Below, one piece after another: positions 1-9,478 of a stretch of 64,000 nt of DNA (position 1 is its first letter; each line of letters begins with the position of its first letter). The stretch comes from Paenibacillus sp. IHBB 10380 (GTDB lineage: Bacteria; Bacillota; Bacilli; Paenibacillales; Paenibacillaceae), in NCBI RefSeq assembly GCF_000949425.1, contig NZ_CP010976.1, positions 5,394,001 to 5,458,000 of the forward strand. Direction: 5' to 3'. The translations under genes were made by a program, and so were the position numbers. The notes under the pieces were generated by a model. That model did not search any database and had not been told where the DNA came from. It saw only the letters and a list, made by a program, of their open reading frames with translations.

Positions 1-564
1 GATATGCGAATCGCTGAGAAGGAGATGGTTGCACTATCCAAAACATGTGATCAACTTAAAGAGAATATAGATGAGCTGCGAGGACGAATTGCAGATTTGA
101 AGAATGAGCGACTATGTAAGTGTGGTAAGGTTGTGGCATTGGATGTGAATTTCTGTCCTCATTGTGGCACAAAGATGTCAGAAGATCAGCCGAAACAGCA
201 GCAGGAGAATGAGGTTTATGGCGAGAAGAGAACAATATACCCAGAGCCGCTGAATACTCTTACCCCTGAATCAATTCTGTTCGAGGATGATGATGAGATT
301 TTTGTAGAAGATGATGTAGAAGATGCATCTCAAGATTTAGAGCGTGAGCGTAGACAAGTTGAGGGACTAGAGCGTGAACGTGAGCGGCAACTCGAGCTAG
401 ACAGACGTATTCGTTATTGGAACGATAACAATCATAGTGAAGATACTGGCTTGGATGATGAAGAGGGTGCAGAAAAAGAAAGAACCTTTAAATGCCAAAT
501 TTGTGCCGCAGATCTAACGCTAGGTTCCAAATGGTGCCCACGTTGTGGTGCTGAACAGATTTAA
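1..564 (+). CDS. Zinc-ribbon protein, C-terminal part (left-truncated)
   Basis: The reading frame is open at the left edge, so the protein probably starts outside the window; the ATG at position 4 has no visible ribosome site. The first 35 or so residues look like a coiled coil. Two zinc-ribbon-like cysteine sets follow: CKCG...CPHCG near residues 38-55 and CQIC...CPRCG at the very C-terminus. Between them lies a strongly acidic, then Arg/Glu-rich, low-complexity linker. Such double zinc-ribbon proteins are common in Firmicutes, but the pathway cannot be told from this fragment. It may share a transcript with the regulator 80 bases downstream. Confidence 0.75.
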   Translation, partial: DMRIAEKEMVALSKTCDQLKENIDELRGRIADLKNERLCKCGKVVALDVNFCPHCGTKMSEDQPKQQQENEVYGEKRTIYPEPLNTLTPESILFEDDDEIFVEDDVEDASQDLERERRQVEGLERERERQLELDRRIRYWNDNNHSEDTGLDDEEGAEKERTFKCQICAADLTLGSKWCPRCGAEQI

Positions 565-643
565 TTTAAATAATAATCTTAAATAGGGATTAGATAAGCT
601 TTTCATACAGGAATGTGTTCAGGCAGCTTGGGAGGGCAACAGT

Positions 644-1459
644 ATGGAACAATTGTTACATCATCTACGGACTCTAGGATTCATAGAGATGGAAGCCAAA
701 ATTATGGTCGAATTGGCAGGTAGTGGGCCTTCTTCGGGATATGAAGTTGCCAAAAGAATGGGTGTATCACGCTCGAATGTATATGCCACACTTCAACGGC
801 TATCTCAGCAAGGTTTTCTTCAGTGCAGTACGGGAGAGCCCATCCGGTATAACATGCTGAAGATTGAGGAATTGACACGAATGATTTCTGGTCAAATGAA
901 GGAGTCTCTGTCCTTCATTGAGAGTAGAATGCCACGAGCTCAGGAGGAGACTCCACCTTTCTATCATGTCGAAGGGGAACGCAAAGTTCTAGACACGTTA
1001 GTTCGTGAGATGGAAAAGGCAAATCGAGAAATTGTGATTGATGTGTGCCGTGAAGAAGCAGCTTTATTGAGGAATGAGCTAGAGCAAGTGGAGAGTAGAG
1101 GCGTGAAGCTGTTATGGTCTACGGATGGGGGCGATGCTGCTATGAGCCGTTACTCAACATGGCCCTCTTGGGACAATGGATCAGCCCGTGATTCTTCGAT
1201 TACTGGACGTAAATTCTCGTTTGTTATTGATAGGCACTGGTGTATGTTGGGCATGCGCGGGGAAGACTCTAGTAAGACGGTAGCTATGGTAACGGATCAC
1301 CCTGTGATGACGGAGTTGCTCCTAAGCCATTTCACTCAAGAAATGGTGCTCTACGAAGTAGAGAAAGACATCGGCAGTGAGTTGGTAGATCGTTATGGTC
1401 CGCATTACGAGGAAATTTATCGTAAGTATGTGGGCGCGGATATTCAGGATGAAGATTAA
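644..1459 (+). CDS. TrmB-family transcriptional regulator
   Basis: A 271-residue protein with an N-terminal winged helix-turn-helix at about residues 8-70 (GFIEMEAKIMVEL, then SGYEVAKRMGVSRSNVYATLQRL), typical of the TrmB sugar-specific regulators. The C-terminal half (EIVIDVCREEAALLRNELEQVESRGVKLLW) resembles the PLD-like effector domain of the same family. The start is backed by GGGAGG about 8 bases upstream. The ligand and target genes are not evident; the next gene is a small unknown protein that may be co-transcribed. Function as a DNA-binding regulator is fairly sure; the sugar specificity of the family is not demonstrated here. Confidence 0.8.
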   Translation: MEQLLHHLRTLGFIEMEAKIMVELAGSGPSSGYEVAKRMGVSRSNVYATLQRLSQQGFLQCSTGEPIRYNMLKIEELTRMISGQMKESLSFIESRMPRAQEETPPFYHVEGERKVLDTLVREMEKANREIVIDVCREEAALLRNELEQVESRGVKLLWSTDGGDAAMSRYSTWPSWDNGSARDSSITGRKFSFVIDRHWCMLGMRGEDSSKTVAMVTDHPVMTELLLSHFTQEMVLYEVEKDIGSELVDRYGPHYEEIYRKYVGADIQDED

Positions 1460-1514
1460 TGCAATCTCAGAGCAAACTCACTTGTGAGTTATAACAGAAG
1501 CGGAGGACGAATCA

Positions 1515-1802
1515 ATGGAATGTCTCGTACACTTTGAAGTGAAACATAAGAATAACGAGTCGAAACAACTAAGGGGCCTTATTTTCTTGAACGATCAGCA
1601 ACAGCCTGGAGATGAACAGTTGCTGCAAATGTTTAGAGATATGAAGTTTAATATGGTCATTGCTGACCGAGATACACTCCTGTTCAAACCTGTAGATCCA
1701 TCAGCAGACTATGTCTCGATTCGAATCATTGAATTAGATATGGGTGAGGATCGTTACACGGAGGATAGAGATTTGAAAACTATTCTCTCGAATTTTTTGT
1801 GA
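1515..1802 (+). CDS. Conserved small hypothetical protein
   Basis: A 95-residue soluble, acidic protein with no signal peptide or membrane segment. I do not recognise a family. The start is supported by GGAGGA 7 bases upstream, and the gene follows the TrmB-type regulator by 55 bases, so the two may be co-transcribed. The pattern of alternating hydrophobic residues suggests a small mixed alpha/beta fold. No function is assigned. Confidence 0.6.
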   Translation: MECLVHFEVKHKNNESKQLRGLIFLNDQQQPGDEQLLQMFRDMKFNMVIADRDTLLFKPVDPSADYVSIRIIELDMGEDRYTEDRDLKTILSNFL

Positions 1803-1929
1803 TTTATTCCTAACGGAACATCCAGACAAATTTCTCTTTATTTTATGGTGTCATATACGGTATAATTCAGGCATTGTCGTTTGATGTCAGTCTTTGACTC
1901 TTTGTGTCAGATTGTATGTGACCGTTTTA

Positions 1930-2008
1930 TATTGCTCTCGTATAGGTGCAGGAATAGGCCTGCATGTCTCTACCCGATCACCGGAATGATTGGACTACGG
2001 AGTAACAA
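1930..2008 (+). promoter_or_regulatory. Guanine-type purine riboswitch aptamer
   Basis: The purine aptamer signature is present: P1 strand CTCGTA, P2 arms GTGCAGG and CCTGCAT around an AATAGG-type loop, the J2/3 segment CTCTACC, P3 CCGATCA/TGATTGG with a CCGGAA loop, and the closing GACTACGG. The nucleotide equivalent to position 74 is C (GACTA rather than GATTA), which marks guanine/xanthine-type over adenine-type aptamers. It precedes an intrinsic terminator and xpt-pbuX, the classic target. Binding guanine or hypoxanthine should favour termination. Confidence 0.92.
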
Positions 2009-2102
2009 TACATACCATTGGTTTCTGTATCTTTTTCAAGATCTATGTTGTTTATAGCATAGAGCGGGAGAAGGTACAGGAACTTTTATGTTTGTTATTC
2101 TG

Positions 2103-2156
2103 AAACCCATTATTCCTATGCCGAGCCCTCGGTATTGGAGAATGGGTTTTTTTTAA
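2103..2156 (+). terminator. Riboswitch-controlled intrinsic terminator
   Basis: Long hairpin with arms AAACCCATT and AATGGGTTT, containing an inner CCGAG/CTCGG stem, followed by eight T. It lies between the guanine aptamer and xpt, where a purine riboswitch expression platform is expected. Confidence 0.88.
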
Positions 2157-2173
2157 ATATAAGAGAGTAGTTT

Positions 2174-2247
2174 TTACTGTACTTTGCTTATGTTTTTACG
2201 AGAAACGGTTTCCGTTCCTTAAAGGACGGCGAAGCCGTTTCTTCTTC
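2174..2247. repeat. Dispersed palindromic repeat, copy A
   Basis: Inverted repeat with the core GAAACGG...GCGAAGCCGTTTC plus a shared left flank TTTGCTTATGTTTTTACGAG. It matches 11401-11475 in the same orientation and 4270-4320 in inverted orientation. It sits in the xpt leader, after the riboswitch terminator and before the ribosome site. The left arm of this copy has diverged. Confidence 0.7.
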
Positions 2248-2259
2248 AATTGTGAATAA

Positions 2260-2868
<609 letters not shown>

Positions 2869-2895
2869 TTATTATATAGGGGGAAGCAGTACAAC

Positions 2896-4248
2896 ATGGG
2901 ACATCAGAATCAACCGAGGCAAGAGCCTGTATTTAACAAAAATCGTCATCCACTACAAACATTTTCGCTTGGTCTCCAGCACGTATTAGCTATGTATGCT
3001 GGCGCTGTTATTGTACCCCTTATTGTTGCGAGGGCATTAGGCTTAACAACAGAACAATTGACTTATTTAATCTCGATTGATTTACTAGCTTGTGGTGTGG
3101 CAACACTCCTTCAAGTGTGGGGGAATCGTTTCTTCGGAATTGGTCTTCCCGTAATGTTAGGATGTGCGTTTCAAGCTGTGTCTCCGATGATCGCCATCGG
3201 ATTGAATGACGGAGTCTCTGCTATTTATGGGGCCATCATTGCATCGGGTATTTTTGTTATTGTCTTCTCTGGCTTATTCGGTAAATTAATAGCTTTCTTT
3301 CCACCTGTGGTGACGGGTTCGGTTGTCACAATTATCGGTGTAACCTTGATTCCTGTGGCATTAACGGATCTTGGTGGAGGCAATGGAGCTGCAGATTTCG
3401 GCAGTCCTACGAATCTCATGTTAGGATTCGGGGTATTATTATTTATTATTGTAATGAGCCGTTTCACGACAGGATTCATTCGTTCAATTTCAGTACTTGT
3501 CGGTCTAATTGTCGGTACAACTGCCGCAGCTATATTCGGTCACGTAGACCTTGGGCCACTGAGGGAAGCTAGTTGGTTCCACGCCGTACAGCCTTTCTAT
3601 TTTGGCAAACCGACTTTTCATATATCTGCCATTCTTACGATGATTCTAGTTGCAATTGTTAGCATCACAGAATCTACAGGTGTGTTTATGGCCCTAGGTA
3701 AAATTGTGAATAAAGACATCACGTCTAAGGACCTTACTCGTGGGTATCGTGCGGAGGGGATCGCTATCGTTATTGGTGGATTATTTAATTCCTTTCCGTA
3801 TACAACATATTCTCAGAATGTCGGTTTAATTCAGATGAGCCGTGTGAAGACTAGAGATGTCATTGTTGTAGCAGGTGGACTCTTGGTGGTCATCGGCTTT
3901 ATACCGAAGATTGCGGCTTTAACACAGCTCATCCCTTCCTCCGTATTGGGTGGAGCGATGGTCGCATTGTTCGGAATGGTCGTCTCTTCGGGTATTCGGA
4001 TGCTCGGTGACCAAGTGGATCTCAATCGATATGAGAATTTGTTCGTTATTGCCTGTTCCGTAGGGATGGGTCTTGGTGTAACCGTGGTACCCGATATATT
4101 CGCACAATTACCTGACTGGGCTCGTATCCTTGTAGACAACGGGATTATTGCAGGTAGTGTAACAGCTATAGCGTTAAACTTACTCTTTAATGGTCTAAAG
4201 GGGTCTAGGGCTGGTCAAGTACATGCAGATGAGAGTCATGCTTCTTAA
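2896..4248 (+). CDS. pbuX: Xanthine permease, NCS2 family
   Basis: A 450-residue integral membrane protein with about 12-14 hydrophobic segments, matching the nucleobase:cation symporter-2 family. The N-terminal SLGLQHVLAMYAGAVIVPLIV and the conserved FNSFPYTTYSQNVGLIQMS region are characteristic of xanthine/urate permeases. It brings xanthine into the cell for Xpt. The start has AGGGGGAA about 9 bases upstream. It shares the riboswitch-controlled operon with xpt. A palindromic repeat copy follows the stop codon. Confidence 0.93.
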   Translation: MGHQNQPRQEPVFNKNRHPLQTFSLGLQHVLAMYAGAVIVPLIVARALGLTTEQLTYLISIDLLACGVATLLQVWGNRFFGIGLPVMLGCAFQAVSPMIAIGLNDGVSAIYGAIIASGIFVIVFSGLFGKLIAFFPPVVTGSVVTIIGVTLIPVALTDLGGGNGAADFGSPTNLMLGFGVLLFIIVMSRFTTGFIRSISVLVGLIVGTTAAAIFGHVDLGPLREASWFHAVQPFYFGKPTFHISAILTMILVAIVSITESTGVFMALGKIVNKDITSKDLTRGYRAEGIAIVIGGLFNSFPYTTYSQNVGLIQMSRVKTRDVIVVAGGLLVVIGFIPKIAALTQLIPSSVLGGAMVALFGMVVSSGIRMLGDQVDLNRYENLFVIACSVGMGLGVTVVPDIFAQLPDWARILVDNGIIAGSVTAIALNLLFNGLKGSRAGQVHADESHAS

Positions 4249-4269
4249 GTTACCATAATATAAGTATTC

Positions 4270-4320
4270 AAGAAGAAACGGCTTCGCAGTCCACTCATGG
4301 ATAGCGAAGCCGTTTCGTTG
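4270..4320. repeat. Dispersed palindromic repeat, copy C (inverted)
   Basis: Near-perfect inverted repeat: GAAACGGCTTCGC (4275-4287) and GCGAAGCCGTTTC (4304-4316). It is the inverted counterpart of the copies at 2174-2247 and 11401-11475; the AAGAAGAAACGG end here is the reverse complement of CCGTTTCTTCTT in those copies. Lying between converging pbuX and the DUF4870 gene, it may also act as a weak bidirectional terminator, although a T-run is lacking. Confidence 0.75.
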
Positions 4321-4349
4321 TTCGTAGGATATGGATAAAGCCAATATGA

Positions 4350-4688
4350 TCATAAGTGCCGGAGCTGTCTTTCGGCGATTTCTCCAATCCAAGGAAGCTT
4401 GAACCATTTACCTTGAGCTGCTTGCATGATCAGAACGACCCATAACACAAGCGTTAGAATAGATAAAAGGGAGGCCACGAGTGGACCGATAAGAGGCACG
4501 AATCCTGTGAGTACATGGGCAACCATAAGACCTCCGAAAGCCATTACGGATTGCAGAGAGTGGAATAAGACCAATCGACTGCGTTTCTCTACAGCTAGAA
4601 AAATGATACCTCCAATAAAAGTGAATAAATAGCAGAGCATCGCAGCCATATTCTCAGGTATACCGGTAGAAGATTTGAATGGTGACAG
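4350..4688 (-). CDS. DUF4870-family membrane protein
   Basis: Small protein with three predicted membrane segments (CYLFTFIGGIIFLAVE, VMAFGGLMVAHVLTGFVPLIG, ASLLSILTLVLWVVLIM) and the family motif LVLFHSLQSV. The first ATG is at 4649, but the in-frame codons upstream (FKSSTGIPEN) match the conserved STGxxEN start of this family as I know it. The only plausible start before the upstream stop is a CTG at 4688, which has AAGGAGA 10 bases before it. I therefore favour the CTG start; the 99-residue ATG form is the conservative alternative. Function unknown. Confidence 0.75.
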   Translation of the reverse strand: MSPFKSSTGIPENMAAMLCYLFTFIGGIIFLAVEKRSRLVLFHSLQSVMAFGGLMVAHVLTGFVPLIGPLVASLLSILTLVLWVVLIMQAAQGKWFKLPWIGEIAERQLRHL

Positions 4689-5264
4689 GGAAGATCACTC
4701 TCCTTATTCTCTGGAAAAAACGATTCCTTTTACCCTATGAATGTGTTAGACAAGTTATGTATAGCATTTTTTGATTCACGTGGGGTGGATATAAAACACA
4801 GTCAGCAGGTGCCGAAGCACAATTTAATACTAGAGCATATCATGTCCGTATGGAGCATAGTTTTGGAGTATATACAGAATGAAATGATCTATATTCGGAG
4901 TCATGATGGGGGTAGGATGTTTCGGTTGATCACAAAAAGGCTATGTGTCTTGGGAGTGATTATGAGTGACTTGGGTATTTTATGCACCAAATGAAGATGA
5001 AATAGATGTTTTTTAAACAATTTTTAGGTAATTTAGGTAAAGATTTTATGGGATAGCTGTTACCTAGAACAAAATATGGTACAATAGAATGGAGTGATTC
5101 AGCTTCATCCTTATGGGGTATTTATAATGTTAGAGCCTGAGTGATGGTTCGAAGAGCTTCTATCCACTTCATACTGCTTACTACTTCACGATGTTTATAA
5201 GGAAGATCTTTTCGGCATTCTCTTAACCCGAGCTTTTCATTCAGCGTTATGGGAGGGAACAATT
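4689..5264. other. Gene-poor interval with a long leader region
   Basis: No convincing gene. An 85-codon plus-strand ORF at 4737-4994 lacks a ribosome site and protein-like composition. A TACAAT at 5080-5085 could be a -10 element for the small gene at 5265, giving a leader of about 170 bases; no good -35 is seen. Confidence 0.4.
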
Positions 5265-5453
5265 ATGGCAACGAAAGGTCATAACGAAGTCAAGGAAAGT
5301 CTGCGGGAGATGACACGAATTTTCCGGCCTAAGGATCCAAAGAAGTTTGTAAAGGATTACGTCCGGAAATACCATATTATGGGAGGATACGAAGAGGAAC
5401 TAACCTCAGTGGTAGAACACGAGCTTGGACGAATGGATTCTTCCGTTTCTTAG
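5265..5453 (+). CDS. Small conserved hypothetical protein
   Basis: A 62-residue, highly charged soluble protein (KGHNEVKESLREMTRIFRP, then DPKKFVKDYVRKYHIMGGYEEEL). The start is supported by GGGAGGG 7 bases upstream. No membrane segment or recognised domain. It stands alone between the DUF4870 gene and the oxidase operon. The ribosome site and codon usage make it a likely real gene; no function can be offered. Confidence 0.6.
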   Translation: MATKGHNEVKESLREMTRIFRPKDPKKFVKDYVRKYHIMGGYEEELTSVVEHELGRMDSSVS

Positions 5454-5536
5454 ATGAAATAATGATTATTAACAATAGTGAAAGATCCCTATAGACTGTT
5501 TTCTGCGCTAATTATTGCAGATCACGGTTTTTTTTG

Positions 5537-5603
5537 TGCATAAATAGACATATAAAATGCAATAAATAGACATACAATAGGCAATGAATGTACATATAAT
5601 AGG
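5537..5603. repeat. Three imperfect direct repeats upstream of the oxidase operon
   Basis: Three units of about 21-23 bases sharing TGCA(A)TAAATAGACATA(C/T)AATAGG: 5537-5557, 5558-5580 and 5581-5603. They lie about 40 bases before a TATAAT at 5642-5647. Spacing near two helical turns would suit a regulator binding side by side; ResD is a candidate by analogy with B. subtilis cta genes, but the motif is not diagnostic. Confidence 0.6.
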
Positions 5604-5671
5604 GAGAAATTAACTTTGTATTCTCTGTTGGGAGAACGCTTTATAATACTATGTAAACAAATTATTTATAA

Positions 5672-5685
5672 TGTAAACGTTTACA
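5672..5685. promoter_or_regulatory. CcpA catabolite-responsive element (cre)
   Basis: TGTAAACGTTTACA is a perfect 14-base palindrome and fits the cre consensus TGWAANCGNTNWCA. It lies about 200 bases upstream of ctaC and just after a TATAAT (5642-5647), a position suited to repression. CcpA control of ctaCDEF is known in Bacillus subtilis. Confidence 0.82.
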
Positions 5686-5885
5686 AAAGCTTATTTGGCG
5701 CGATTTTTTAAATATTTGAACAATTTGTGAACTGTTCTTGAGTCATTGACAAAGTACTACCATAAACTTATATTAAATAGGTGATTGTTTTTATTGACAG
5801 AGCTATGTTTTTCGTGATAATACAGGTGTGTTTCCGTGCATGTGGTCGGTGGTACCTGTGAAATTTGTAAAAGTGGGGTAGATAA

Positions 5886-6929
5886 ATGATGAAATGGTGG
5901 CAGCCTGTGAAGCGAATCCTTCCCATGTTAGCGGTGTTTTCCCTGCTGTTAGCTGGTTGTGGCCGTGAGGACTTGTCGGTATTAAGACCGCAAGGACCTG
6001 TGGCACAGGGACAGTACGATCTAATGAAGCTTTCAATCTCAATTATGGTTGTGGTATTACTAGTCGTGTTTGTAATTGCGGGATATGTCATGATTAAATT
6101 CCGTAGAAGACCGGGTCAGACAGAAATACCTGAGCAAGTGGAAGGCAATTTCAAGCTGGAGATCATTTGGACCGTTATTCCTTTGATTTTAGTGCTAGTT
6201 CTTGCAGTTCCTACTGTGCGGGAAGTATTTGCTTTTGCAAATGATCATTCCGATGACAAGAATGCTGTACATGTGAAAGTAACTTCACATCAATACTGGT
6301 GGGAATTTGATTATCCTCAGTATGATATTAAGACAGCACAGGATTTGATTATTCCAACGAATAAAGATATTGCGTTTGAATTGAAAACAGTAGATGTGAT
6401 TCACTCTTTCTGGGTTCCTTCCTTGTCAGGGAAGATGGATACCAATCCAGATGGTACGCTGAATAAGTTCAGCTTCAGTACTGCTAAAGAAGGCGTTTAC
6501 TTAGGTAAGTGTGCAGAATTTTGTGGTACATCTCATGGTCTTATGGAATTCAAAGTTAAAGCTGTGAGTGAGGATGCATTTGATGCGTGGGTAGCTTCAA
6601 TGAAAGCACCTGTGGAACCAATCGCTGATCAAGCGCTTGCCCTAACCTTCAAGAACCAATGTTTGTCTTGTCATGCCATTGGTGATCAAGGGGGATCGGC
6701 TGGACCGAACCTTACAGGAATTGGTTCGCGTGAAACCGTGGCAAGTATCTTGTTGAATGCAGAAGGTAGTCAAGGTGGAGATCCTGTCGTGGATAACCTC
6801 AAAGAATGGCTTCATGATCCGCAATCTGTGAAACCAGGTAATAAGATGCCAGCACCTAAAGATCTCGGACTTACCGATGAAGAAATTGATGGTATTGCGG
6901 AGTACTTGGCTAACTCCACATTGAAATAA
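5886..6929 (+). CDS. ctaC: Cytochrome caa3 oxidase subunit II, with cytochrome c domain
   Basis: Subunit II accepts electrons from cytochrome c and passes them through the CuA centre to subunit I. A lipoprotein signal peptide ends in LLAGC (Cys25). Two membrane segments follow (about 47-70 and 93-112). The CuA motif CAEFCGTSHGLM has Cys209, Cys213, His217 and Met220. A fused C-terminal cytochrome c domain carries CLSCH (259-263), which defines the caa3 type. 347 residues is normal for this fusion. It heads the ctaCDEF operon, behind a cre site and a repeat array. Confidence 0.96.
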   Translation: MMKWWQPVKRILPMLAVFSLLLAGCGREDLSVLRPQGPVAQGQYDLMKLSISIMVVVLLVVFVIAGYVMIKFRRRPGQTEIPEQVEGNFKLEIIWTVIPLILVLVLAVPTVREVFAFANDHSDDKNAVHVKVTSHQYWWEFDYPQYDIKTAQDLIIPTNKDIAFELKTVDVIHSFWVPSLSGKMDTNPDGTLNKFSFSTAKEGVYLGKCAEFCGTSHGLMEFKVKAVSEDAFDAWVASMKAPVEPIADQALALTFKNQCLSCHAIGDQGGSAGPNLTGIGSRETVASILLNAEGSQGGDPVVDNLKEWLHDPQSVKPGNKMPAPKDLGLTDEEIDGIAEYLANSTLK

Positions 6930-6965
6930 TAATCTCAGTTGGGACTTTAGAAGGGGGTACAAACC

Positions 6966-8849
6966 TTGGCTCACGCACATAGTGTTAAGCGTTACAAGGG
7001 CTTGATGGATTGGCTAACGACAGTCGATCACAAAAAAATAGCTGTTCTTTATTTGCTTGGTGGAACATTGTTTTTTGGTATCGGCGGAATTGAGGCCATA
7101 ATAATTCGTCTTCAATTAATTAAACCAATGAACGATTTAGTATCTGCTCAAACTTTTAATGAATTAATTACGATGCACGGAACAACGATGATCTTTCTCG
7201 GCGTTATGCCAATCATCTTTGCACTAATGAACGCACTTATTCCGTTACAGATTGGCGCACGCGACGTAGCCTTTCCTTTTCTGAATTCCCTCGGATTCTG
7301 GACTTTCCTATTCGGGGGACTTCTACTGAATTTAAGTTGGTTTATGGGTGGAGCACCTGATGCCGGATGGACGGCGTATACTCCGTTGTCTGGTACGAAG
7401 TTCAGCACGACTCACGGGGTTGACTTTTATACCGTCGGCTTGCAACTCGCAGGACTGGGTACCTTGATTGGTGGTATTAACTTCCTAGCTACTATCATCA
7501 CCATGCGTGCTCCAGGGATGTCATTCATGCGTATGCCTATGTTTACATGGACTACCTTTATTACTTCCGCGATGATATTGTTTGCCTTCCCTGCGATTAC
7601 AGTGGGATTGGTACTCTTGACCTTTGACCGGATTCTAGGAGCGAATTTCTTTGACGTTGCAGGTGGCGGTAACCCCATTCTGTGGCAACATATTTTTTGG
7701 ATATTCGGGCATCCTGAAGTATATGTCTTGATTTTGCCTGCCTTTGGTATTATCTCAGAAGTTATTCCAACATTTGCTCGTAAACGTCTTTTTGGTTATA
7801 GTTCCATGGTGTTTGCAACCATCCTTATTGCATTTCTTGGATTCATGGTATGGGCGCATCACATGTTTACAACAGGACTTGGTCCTGTAGCTAACGCCTT
7901 ATTCTCGATCTCGACGATGTTAATTGCTGTTCCGACAGGGATCAAAATCTTTAACTGGATGTTCACCATGTGGGGCGGTCAAGTGCGATTTACGAGTGCG
8001 AACTTGTTCGCTGTTGGGTTTATCCCGACGTTCACCATGGGCGGAATTACAGGTGTTATGCTCGCTTCTGCTCCGGCTGACTTCCAGTTCCATGATACAT
8101 ACTTTGTCGTAGCGCATTTTCACTACGTTATTGTAGGTGGTCTGGTATTTGGATTATTCGCGGGTCTACACTTTTGGTGGCCGAAGATGTTCGGACGTAT
8201 GCTTAATGAAACGATTGGTAAATGGACGTTCTGGACATTCGCTATCGGATTCCATATGACATTCTTTGTACAACATTTCTTGGGTCTCTTGGGAATGCAA
8301 CGCCGTGTATTTACGTATTTGCCCAACCAAGGGTTTGATACAATGAATCTAGTGAGTACGTTGGGTGCTATTCTGATGGGCATAGGTGTTATGCTCTTCC
8401 TTTTCAATGCGTTTCATTCATTTACTAAGCCTAAGGGTGTGGCGAACGATCCGTGGGAAGATGGACGTACACTAGAATGGTCTATACCATCTCCACCGCC
8501 AGAATATAATTTCAAACAAATACCACTAGTACGCGGTCTCGATGCTTTTTGGAAAGAAAAGATGGCTGGACATCAGGAAATGACTCCGGCAGAACCGGTC
8601 GGCTCGATCCATATGCCTTCACCAACCATTCTTCCTTTTGTCATGTCCGTGGGTATTTTCATCGCAGGCCTTGGTTTAATGTTCAGTGGTGAGCAATTCT
8701 CTAATTCGTTCATGAGCTTCATATTTAATAACTGGATTGTATGTGGATTAGGTCTTCTTATCACTTTCGGTTCTATGGTGCTGAGATCGCTCTTTGACGA
8801 TCACGGCTGGCATATCGAACTTGAGGAATTGGAAGAGGAGGGAGTATAA
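6966..8849 (+). CDS. ctaD: Cytochrome c oxidase subunit I
   Basis: Catalytic haem-copper subunit of the caa3 oxidase, a 627-residue membrane protein. Visible signatures are the CuB/Tyr cross-link region WIFGHPEVYVLILPAFG, the CuB histidines WAHHMFTTG, and the haem ligands HDTYFVVAHFHYV. The start is TTG at 6966, giving AHAHSVKRYKGLMDWL; AGAAGGGGGT lies 9 bases upstream and no ATG fits. The C-terminal stretch after about residue 530 forms the extra segments usual in Bacillales enzymes. Part of ctaCDEF. Confidence 0.96.
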   Translation: MAHAHSVKRYKGLMDWLTTVDHKKIAVLYLLGGTLFFGIGGIEAIIIRLQLIKPMNDLVSAQTFNELITMHGTTMIFLGVMPIIFALMNALIPLQIGARDVAFPFLNSLGFWTFLFGGLLLNLSWFMGGAPDAGWTAYTPLSGTKFSTTHGVDFYTVGLQLAGLGTLIGGINFLATIITMRAPGMSFMRMPMFTWTTFITSAMILFAFPAITVGLVLLTFDRILGANFFDVAGGGNPILWQHIFWIFGHPEVYVLILPAFGIISEVIPTFARKRLFGYSSMVFATILIAFLGFMVWAHHMFTTGLGPVANALFSISTMLIAVPTGIKIFNWMFTMWGGQVRFTSANLFAVGFIPTFTMGGITGVMLASAPADFQFHDTYFVVAHFHYVIVGGLVFGLFAGLHFWWPKMFGRMLNETIGKWTFWTFAIGFHMTFFVQHFLGLLGMQRRVFTYLPNQGFDTMNLVSTLGAILMGIGVMLFLFNAFHSFTKPKGVANDPWEDGRTLEWSIPSPPPEYNFKQIPLVRGLDAFWKEKMAGHQEMTPAEPVGSIHMPSPTILPFVMSVGIFIAGLGLMFSGEQFSNSFMSFIFNNWIVCGLGLLITFGSMVLRSLFDDHGWHIELEELEEEGV

Positions 8850-8851
8850 GC

Positions 8852-9475
8852 ATGGCATCAGCACACACAGAAGTTGACGGTAAATTGCCAAATGAACCTG
8901 AGAAGGCGACATTGGAAGGTCGTAACAAGATACTTGGTTTTTGGCTCTTTCTTGGTGGTGAGGCCGTGCTTTTCGGTACACTCTTTGCCACATTCCTTAC
9001 GCTTCGTAATCAGACTAATGAGGGTCCAACGGCGAATGAACTGTTCTCATTACCGTTGACTGCCATGGCAACAATGCTCTTGTTAGTAAGTAGCTTGACG
9101 AGTGTATTCGCTATTCAGGCTATGCATCGTCATAATCTTCCTTCCTTGATACGATGGTTATTTATCACAGTTTTACTTGGGCTTGTATTTCTAGGCTTGG
9201 AAATTTATGAGTTCGCGGAGTATATGATTAAAGATGACTTTGGTATGTCAACGAGTGCGTTTAGCTCGGCTTTCTATACGTTAGTTGGCTTCCACGGAGC
9301 TCACGTAGCATTCGGGGTTGTATGGATCGGAATATTGATTGGACAGCTGTACAGAAAAGGATTGACGGTCGTAACCGCGCCGAAAATTTATGTGTCTGCA
9401 ATTTACTGGCACTTTATTGACGTCGTATGGGTATTTATTTTTACGGTCGTTTACCTACTTGGAAAGGTGGGCTAA
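8852..9475 (+). CDS. ctaE: Cytochrome c oxidase subunit III
   Basis: A 207-residue protein with five membrane segments, as in the short bacterial subunit III. Recognisable blocks are KILGFWLFLGGEAVLFGTLFATFLTLR, YTLVGFHGAHVAFGV and YWHFIDVVWVFIFTVVYL. It stabilises subunit I in the caa3 complex. It starts two bases after the ctaD stop; the AGAGGAGGG inside the ctaD end serves as the ribosome site, so translation is probably coupled. Confidence 0.95.
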   Translation: MASAHTEVDGKLPNEPEKATLEGRNKILGFWLFLGGEAVLFGTLFATFLTLRNQTNEGPTANELFSLPLTAMATMLLLVSSLTSVFAIQAMHRHNLPSLIRWLFITVLLGLVFLGLEIYEFAEYMIKDDFGMSTSAFSSAFYTLVGFHGAHVAFGVVWIGILIGQLYRKGLTVVTAPKIYVSAIYWHFIDVVWVFIFTVVYLLGKVG

Positions 9476-9478
9476 AGT

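Noticed and set aside
4737..4994. 85-codon plus-strand ORF
   Set aside because: No ribosome site before the ATG and a composition unlike a protein; in a gene-poor AT-rich interval.
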